DNA of 64,000 nucleotides from a bacterium (GTDB taxonomy: Bacteria > Auribacterota > Tritonobacteria > UBA1439), in assembly GCA_028716845.1 (NCBI GenBank), contig JAQUPF010000004.1, forward strand, positions 62,001 through 126,000, given 5' to 3'. Within the stretch, counting starts at the first letter, position 1. Every line of letters starts with the position of its first letter. Below the pieces are notes generated by a model. The model ran no database searches, was not told the DNA's origin, and was given only the letters and a program-made list of their open reading frames with translations. Shown piece after piece: positions 59,431-64,000 of the stretch. Position numbers and translations under genes: made by a program.

Positions 59431-60387
59431 ATGGCTAAAAGAGTCCGGCATAAATTCAGGAAGGAATTCCTCTACTGGTGCGCGGTCGCGCTCCTCGCCG
59501 GCTCCCGCCTCATCCCCGGCAGGGCGCTCTACGCCCTCGGGACGGCGGGCGGCTGGTGCGCGTACCACCTCCTCCGCCGCGAGCGCCGCAAGACCCTCGC
59601 CAACCTCGAGCTCGCCCTCGGCCGCGAGCTGGGCGGGGCGGAGCGGCGTCGCCTCGCCCGCGCCGTCTTCGTCAACCTCGGCAGGAACGTCACCGAGCTC
59701 GCCCTCTACTCGCGGCTCACGAACGAGAACATCCACGGCCTCGTCCGGATCGAGGGGCGGGAGATCGTGGACCGGGCCCTCGCCGGCGGGCGGGGGATCA
59801 TCATCATCACGGGCCACATCGGCAACTGGGAGCTCATCCCGACCTACTTCGCCGCCCTCGGCTACCGCGGGGGGGTCGTCGCGCGGCGGCTTTACTACGA
59901 GAAGTACGAGCGGCTCCTCTACCGGCTGCGGCGGTCGAGGGGGTTCAGGATCTTCTACCGGGACGAACCGCCGCGGGAGATCCTGCGGACGCTCCGGAAC
60001 AACGGGGTCATCGGCATCCTCGCCGACCAGGACGTCCGCAAGCTCGACGGCGTCTTCGTGGACTTCTTCGGGATCCCCGCCTACACCCCCACCGCCCCCG
60101 TCCTCATCGCCGCCAGGAGCGGGGCGCCGCTCGTCCCCGCCCGGATCATCCGGGAGGGGCGGCGGCACCGGATCGTCATCGACGAGCCGATCCACCTCCG
60201 GCGGACCGGCGACCGGGAGGCGGACCTCGTCCGCGCCACGCAGGCGTGGTCGGACCGGATCGAGCGGTACGTCAGGGAGCGGCCGGAGCAGTGGGTCTGG
60301 ATGCACCGCCGCTGGAAGACCAGGCCGGAGGCCGTCCTCGCGCGGCGGCGCGCGGCGGCGCGGGCGGTCGGGGGGCCGCGGGGATGA
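59431..60387 (+). CDS. Lipid A biosynthesis acyltransferase (LpxL/LpxM-type), second copy
   Basis: 318 residues. The HxxxxE motif is at His129-Glu134 (GHIGNWELIPTY), after a hydrophobic N-terminal helix (FLYWCAVALLAGSRLIPGRA). ADQDVRKLDGVFVDFFGIPA and ERPEQWVWMHRRWKTRPEAV are the other signatures. It would add a further secondary acyl chain to lipid A. It differs enough from the gene at 48620 to act on another position or chain length. The start is ATG 59431, eight bases after the GxxExxY frame, with no clear ribosome site; the element may have displaced it. Its stop overlaps the next gene (ATGA). Confidence 0.9.
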   Translation: MAKRVRHKFRKEFLYWCAVALLAGSRLIPGRALYALGTAGGWCAYHLLRRERRKTLANLELALGRELGGAERRRLARAVFVNLGRNVTELALYSRLTNENIHGLVRIEGREIVDRALAGGRGIIIITGHIGNWELIPTYFAALGYRGGVVARRLYYEKYERLLYRLRRSRGFRIFYRDEPPREILRTLRNNGVIGILADQDVRKLDGVFVDFFGIPAYTPTAPVLIAARSGAPLVPARIIREGRRHRIVIDEPIHLRRTGDREADLVRATQAWSDRIERYVRERPEQWVWMHRRWKTRPEAVLARRRAAARAVGGPRG

Positions 60388-60743
60388 GCGCCCGCCACGG
60401 CCTCTGCATCCTCGAGATCGAGAGGGTCGCCCGGCTCCTCGACCGGCGCGGCGACCGGTTCCTCGCGCGCGTCTTCACCGGCGGGGAGCTCGCCTACTGC
60501 ATGCCGCGCGCCGCCCGCGCCGCCCACCTCGCCTCGCGGCTCGCCGCGAAGATCGCCGCCCGCGCCGCCTTCCGGCAGGCGGGGCTCCGGCCGCCGCCGC
60601 TCGCGGCCATCGAGGTCGTGCGGGACGCCTGGGGAAAGCCGTCCGTCCGCGTCCTGGCCGGGCCGCCCGCGCCGCCCCTCCTCGTCTCCCTCTCGCACAG
60701 CCGCGAGGTCGCCGCCGCCGGCGCCATCCTCCTCGGCCGCTGA
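60384..60743 (+). CDS. AcpS-like 4'-phosphopantetheinyl transferase with altered metal site
   Basis: 119 residues, AcpS length. Fold markers: GLCILEIERVARLL, RVFTGGELAYC, SRLAAKIAARAAF, DAWGKPSVRV, VSLSHSREVAAAGAIL. In active AcpS the first reads G.DIVE.ERI and the third FAAKEA..K, with Asp and Glu binding Mg2+. Here Cys8 stands in place of the Asp and Ile57 in place of the Glu, and the following Lys is lost (Ala61). The downstream GKP and VSLSHS motifs remain. The protein may be inactive, or bind an acyl carrier protein without transferring. It is coupled to an LpxL-type acyltransferase (ATGA), an acyl-ACP user. It converges on the P-type ATPase six bases away. Confidence 0.75.
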   Translation: MSARHGLCILEIERVARLLDRRGDRFLARVFTGGELAYCMPRAARAAHLASRLAAKIAARAAFRQAGLRPPPLAAIEVVRDAWGKPSVRVLAGPPAPPLLVSLSHSREVAAAGAILLGR

Positions 60744-60749
60744 TTCCCC

Positions 60750-63470
60750 CTACTCGATCGGCGCGTACCTGTTCAGCAGCAGCGCGGGGACGACCACGGG
60801 GAGGCCGGCGAGGAGGCAGGCGAGCCCCTGCAGCGGGGTGAGCCGCTCCGTGTGGAAGAGGAGGTTCATGAGGGGGGCCTGGCTGAAGAGGACCTGGAAG
60901 ACGACGACGCAGCCGACGCCGACCGCGGGGACCCAGGCGACCGGCCGGGCGCGGGAGCGCGCGAACGCGGCGAGCGACGGAATGAACCGGCTGATCGTGA
61001 GCAGGTAGAACGTCTCCGCGGCGACGAGCGTCTGGACGGCCATCGTCCGGGCGAGGTCGATGCCGCCGCCCGCGTGCAGCGCCCACTCGAACATCCCGAA
61101 GGCGGCGATCAGGTTGAAGACCGAGACGGCGAGGATCCGCCACAGCATCGGGCCGGAGAGGAGCGGCTCGCCGGGGCGGCGGGGCGGCCGCTCCATCACG
61201 CGCCTCGACTTCGGCTCGAAGGCGAGCGTCGCGCTGAGGGCGACCGAGCTGACCATGTTCACCCAGAGGATCTGCACCGGCAGGATCGGGATCGCGGCGG
61301 CGACGAGGATCCCCATGAGGATCGTCATCGCCTCCCCGCCGTTCACCGGGAGGATGAAGCCGATCGTCTTCAGGAGGTTCCGGTAGACGGTACGCCCCTC
61401 CTCGACGGCCGCCTCGATGGAGGCGAAGTTGTCGTCCGTCAGGACCATGTCCGCCGCCTCCTTGGCGACCTCGGTCCCCGCGATCCCCATTGCCACGCCG
61501 ATGTCCGCCTGCTTCAGGGCGGGGGCGTCGTTGACGCCGTCCCCGGTCATCGCGACGACCTCGCCCCCCGCCTGGAGCGCCTCCACGAGCCGCAGCTTGT
61601 GCTCGGGGGCGACCCGCGCGAAGACCGCGGCGGCCGCCGCCTTCGCGAGCTCCCCGTCCGCCATCTTCGCGAGCTCCTCGCCGGTGTGGACCGGCTCCTC
61701 CTCCCCCTCGATCAGCCCCATCCGCCGGGCGACGGCCCGCGCGGTGAGGGCATGGTCGCCGGTGATCATCTTCACCCGGATCCCGGCCGACCGGCAGGCG
61801 CGCACCGCCTCGATCGCCTCATCCCGGGGCGGGTCGATCATCCCCTGGAGCCCCAGGAGGAGGAGCCCCTCCTCGACGTCGCCCCGCTCGATGGTCCGCC
61901 GGTCCGCGGGGACGGTCTTCATCGCGAAGGCGAGGACCCGGAGGCCGCGCGCCGCCATTTCCTCCGCGGCCCCCTCCGCCGCGCCGCGGTCGAGCGGCCG
62001 CGGCCGCCCCTCCGCGTCGATCTCCTCGCGGCACCGCCCCGCGACCGCCTCGACCGACCCCTTGACGAAGATCGCGTTCTCCCCGCCGTCGCCGTGGAGC
62101 GTCGCCATGTACTGGAACTCGGACTCGAACGGGAGCGCGTCCATCCGCGGCAGCTCCCGCTCGAGCGCCTCCCTCGTCAGCCCCGCCTTCCGCGCCGAGA
62201 CGATGAGCGCCCCCTCGGTCGGGTCCCCCGTGACGGCCGTCCGGCCCTCCTTCTCCTCGAGCCGGGAGTCGTTGCACAGCAACCCCGCGCGCAGGCAGGC
62301 GAGCAGGGCGGGCTCGTCGTCCGCCCGGACCGCCTCCCCGTCCCGCGTGATGGAGCCGTCCGACCCGTAGCCCGTGCCGCCGACCGCGTACGAGATCCCG
62401 CCGGCGCGGATCGCCTGGACGGTCATCTGGTTCTCCGTGAGGGTCCCGGTCTTGTCGGAGCAGATGACGGTCGTGCTGCCGAGGGTCTCGACCGCCGGCA
62501 GCTTCCGTATGATCGCGTGGCGCCGCGCCATCCGGCCGACGCCGATCGCGAGCGTGACGGTGACGACGGCGGGGAGCCCCTCCGGGATCGCGCTCACGGC
62601 CAGGGCGACCGCCGCCTTGAATCCCTCCGCCCAGTCGCTCCCCTGGAGGAGCGCCGCCGCGAAGGTGAACGCGGCGAGCCCCATGATGACGTACAGGAGG
62701 ATTGTGCTGAACCGCGCGATCTTGCGGGTGAGCGGGGTCTCGAGCGAGACGCCCTCCTCGATCAGCCGGGAGATGCGGCCGGTCTCCGTCTCCCGCCCGA
62801 TCGCCACGACGAGCCCCCGCCCCCGGCCGAAGGTGACGAGGCTCCCCGCGTACGCCATGTCGGCGCGGTCCGCGAGCGCGATGTCCGCGTCGAGCGGATC
62901 CGCCGTCTTGCGTACCGGGACCGACTCGCCGGTGAGCGCCGCCTCGCTCACCTGGAGGTCCCGCACGGCCGCGAGCCGCAGGTCCGCGGGGACCTTGTCC
63001 CCCGAGGCGAGCAGGACGAGGTCGCCGGGGACGAGGTCGCGGGAATCGACCCGCGTCGTCTCGCCGCCGCGGATCACGGTCGCCTCGGTCGAGACGGACC
63101 TGGCGAGGGCGGCGATCGCGCTCTCCGCCTTCGACTCCTGGATGAAGCCGATGGCGGCGTTCAGGATCGTCACGCCGAGGATCACCCCGGCGTCCACCCA
63201 GTCCCCGAGCAGGAGGGCGACCGTACCGGCGACGAGGAGGATGTAGATGAGCGGCTGGTGGAACTCCGCGAGGAAACGGAGGAGGGGGCCCCTCCCCGGC
63301 CTCGCCTCGATCTCGTTCGGGCCGGACTCCTCCCGGCGTCGGGCGGCCTCCGCCGGGGACAGCCCGTTCGCCGGATCCGCCCCGAGCCGGCGGGCCACGT
63401 CCGACGCGGGCAGGCGGTGCCACTCGGGGGGGGCCGCCCGTTCGCTCCGCGCGTTCACCGTCGTCGCCAT
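60750..63470 (-). CDS. P-type cation-transporting ATPase (P2A Ca2+-type)
   Basis: 906 residues. N-terminal cation ATPase domain (SPAEAARRREESGPNEIEAR), ALTGESVPV, and phosphorylation site CSDKTGTLTENQM with Asp339; the M4 motif VSAIPEGLPAVVTVTLAIGV is that of P2A Ca2+ pumps. MITGDHALTARAVARRMGLI and MTGDGVNDAPALKQADIGVA complete the ATP-binding and hinge parts. Ten membrane helices are expected. It pumps Ca2+ or Mn2+ out of the cytoplasm; the ion is inferred from PEGLP. The ATG at 63470 is preceded by AGCGACGGCC rather than a strong ribosome site. It converges with the AcpS-like gene at its 3' end. Confidence 0.92.
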   Translation of the reverse strand: MATTVNARSERAAPPEWHRLPASDVARRLGADPANGLSPAEAARRREESGPNEIEARPGRGPLLRFLAEFHQPLIYILLVAGTVALLLGDWVDAGVILGVTILNAAIGFIQESKAESAIAALARSVSTEATVIRGGETTRVDSRDLVPGDLVLLASGDKVPADLRLAAVRDLQVSEAALTGESVPVRKTADPLDADIALADRADMAYAGSLVTFGRGRGLVVAIGRETETGRISRLIEEGVSLETPLTRKIARFSTILLYVIMGLAAFTFAAALLQGSDWAEGFKAAVALAVSAIPEGLPAVVTVTLAIGVGRMARRHAIIRKLPAVETLGSTTVICSDKTGTLTENQMTVQAIRAGGISYAVGGTGYGSDGSITRDGEAVRADDEPALLACLRAGLLCNDSRLEEKEGRTAVTGDPTEGALIVSARKAGLTREALERELPRMDALPFESEFQYMATLHGDGGENAIFVKGSVEAVAGRCREEIDAEGRPRPLDRGAAEGAAEEMAARGLRVLAFAMKTVPADRRTIERGDVEEGLLLLGLQGMIDPPRDEAIEAVRACRSAGIRVKMITGDHALTARAVARRMGLIEGEEEPVHTGEELAKMADGELAKAAAAAVFARVAPEHKLRLVEALQAGGEVVAMTGDGVNDAPALKQADIGVAMGIAGTEVAKEAADMVLTDDNFASIEAAVEEGRTVYRNLLKTIGFILPVNGGEAMTILMGILVAAAIPILPVQILWVNMVSSVALSATLAFEPKSRRVMERPPRRPGEPLLSGPMLWRILAVSVFNLIAAFGMFEWALHAGGGIDLARTMAVQTLVAAETFYLLTISRFIPSLAAFARSRARPVAWVPAVGVGCVVVFQVLFSQAPLMNLLFHTERLTPLQGLACLLAGLPVVVPALLLNRYAPIE

Positions 63471-63576
63471 GGCCGTCGCTCCGGGCGTGCCATCCGCCCC
63501 GTCGGCTGTCCGCGAGACGGGGAACCGGGGATGAGAGTATGCGTCCGAACCGTCCGCGGCCGCCGCAGGGGACCGA

Positions 63577-64000
63577 CTAGCGGACCTCGCGCTCGAACCC
63601 CGCGAAGACCTCCACGACCCCCTTCGCGTCCTTCGCCCTGCAGAGCGCCACGCGCATCCTCGGATTGCGGAGCAGGCGGCTCAGCCGCGCGAGGATGCGC
63701 AGGTGCTCGTCGAGCCTCGGCGTGCAGAGGAGGACGACGACGTGCGTGGGGCGCCCGTCGAACGATTCGAAATCGACCCCCTTCCAGGAGAGGCCCATCA
63801 CGAGGCGCGGCTTCTTGATCATGCCGGCGAGCGGGGCGCGGGGGTGCGGGATGGCGACGCCGTCCGCGAGCGCGGTGGAGCACATCCGCTCCCGCTCGAT
63901 GACCGCCGCCAGGATCCTGTTCCGGTGCTTCGGGTTCACGTCGCCGTGCTCGACGAGGAGGTCGACGAGCTCGGCGATGATCGCCGCCTTGCTCTTCCCG
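63577..64000 (-). CDS. PTS EIIA type-2 (fructose/mannitol, nitrogen-type) domain, partial
   Basis: The 5' end lies beyond the right edge; the reading frame is open to base 64000. GKSKAAIIAELVDLLVEHGD and ERERMCSTALADGVAIPHPR are typical; the His of IPHPRA is the phosphorylated residue. VMGLSWKGVDFESFDGRPTH and VVVLLCTPRLDEHLRILARL complete the domain. About 140 residues are visible and the C-terminus is intact. Such domains act as sugar-PTS or regulatory PtsN-type phosphocarriers, and can also form part of larger proteins; which one applies here cannot be told without the N-terminus. It is 106 bases upstream of the ATPase gene, and may be co-transcribed. Confidence 0.83.
   Translation of the reverse strand, partial: GKSKAAIIAELVDLLVEHGDVNPKHRNRILAAVIERERMCSTALADGVAIPHPRAPLAGMIKKPRLVMGLSWKGVDFESFDGRPTHVVVLLCTPRLDEHLRILARLSRLLRNPRMRVALCRAKDAKGVVEVFAGFEREVR

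Noticed and set aside
60852-63818. Nearly 1000-codon plus-strand frame opposite the P-type ATPase
   Set aside because: Composition is extremely Asp/Arg/Glu-rich and the minus strand encodes an intact ATPase.
1-64000. tRNA, rRNA, tmRNA or other RNA genes
   Set aside because: No tRNA-like GGTTCGA arm, rRNA segment or known riboswitch fold was recognised; short or unusual RNAs could be missed without a computed search.

Overview
The window is very GC-rich, densely coded DNA from a Gram-negative bacterium. It encodes a lipid A/LPS pathway (LpxA, LpxK, two LpxL-type acyltransferases, Kdo transferase, heptosyltransferase-like GT9 enzymes, core-sugar kinases, O-antigen ligase) and an Mla-type phospholipid transport operon. 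Long glycosyltransferase arrays, B12-dependent radical SAM enzymes, a GxxExxY gene and degenerate interspersed repeats suggest an uncultured lineage such as the PVC/Omnitrophota-like candidate phyla. That placement is inference; no rRNA, tRNA or other marker is present to fix it.

Layout. (1) 1-163: 5' end of a membrane-anchored sulfatase, leaving the window on the left. (2) 541-9752, minus: an eight-gene glycosyltransferase operon, mostly with 4-bp stop/start overlaps. (3) 10054-15515, plus: two tandem GT2-GT4 gene pairs that look like a duplicated cassette; third paralogues lie at 17759 (GT4) and 22017 (GT2). (4) 15478-21596: an SGNH-hydrolase membrane protein, a GT4, and two radical SAM proteins. 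(5) 22017-24037: a GT2 with a C-terminal accessory domain and a small secreted/membrane protein. (6) 24679-29232: two MlaE permeases, an MlaF ATPase, an MlaD substrate-binding protein and a GT-like protein. (7) 30006-39498: rnc, a small membrane protein, the branched-chain amino acid operon ilvD-ilvB-ilvN-ilvC-leuA, then a prepilin peptidase and dprA. (8) 39827-46397: topA, a XerC/D-type recombinase, waaA, lpxK, lpxA. (9) 46425-48591: a CPBP protease and an MNT/HEPN-like toxin-antitoxin pair with a repeat-rich operator. (10) 48620-60743: lpxL, GT9, GT4, a WaaP-like kinase, a methyltransferase, GT4, GT2, O-antigen ligase, a two-domain kinase fusion, GT9, a second lpxL, and an AcpS-like protein. 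(11) 60750-64000, minus: a P-type cation ATPase and a partial PTS EIIA domain.

The genes form a cell-envelope region. Lipid A acylation and phosphorylation, Kdo addition, core assembly and phosphorylation, O-antigen ligation, surface-polysaccharide glycosyltransferases and lipid trafficking are interleaved with amino-acid and DNA-maintenance genes.

The least-described structure is a family of AT-richer interspersed repeats in seven intergenic regions (21.7, 24.3, 27.2, 29.7, 39.6, 44.3 and 59.2 kb). Each carries one or both of two inverted arms built on GCCACAGAG. At 59180-59419 the same arms, there a 27-bp inverted repeat with one mismatch, enclose a truncated GxxExxY (PD-(D/E)XK-type) gene. 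I propose that the repeats derive from this miniature element.
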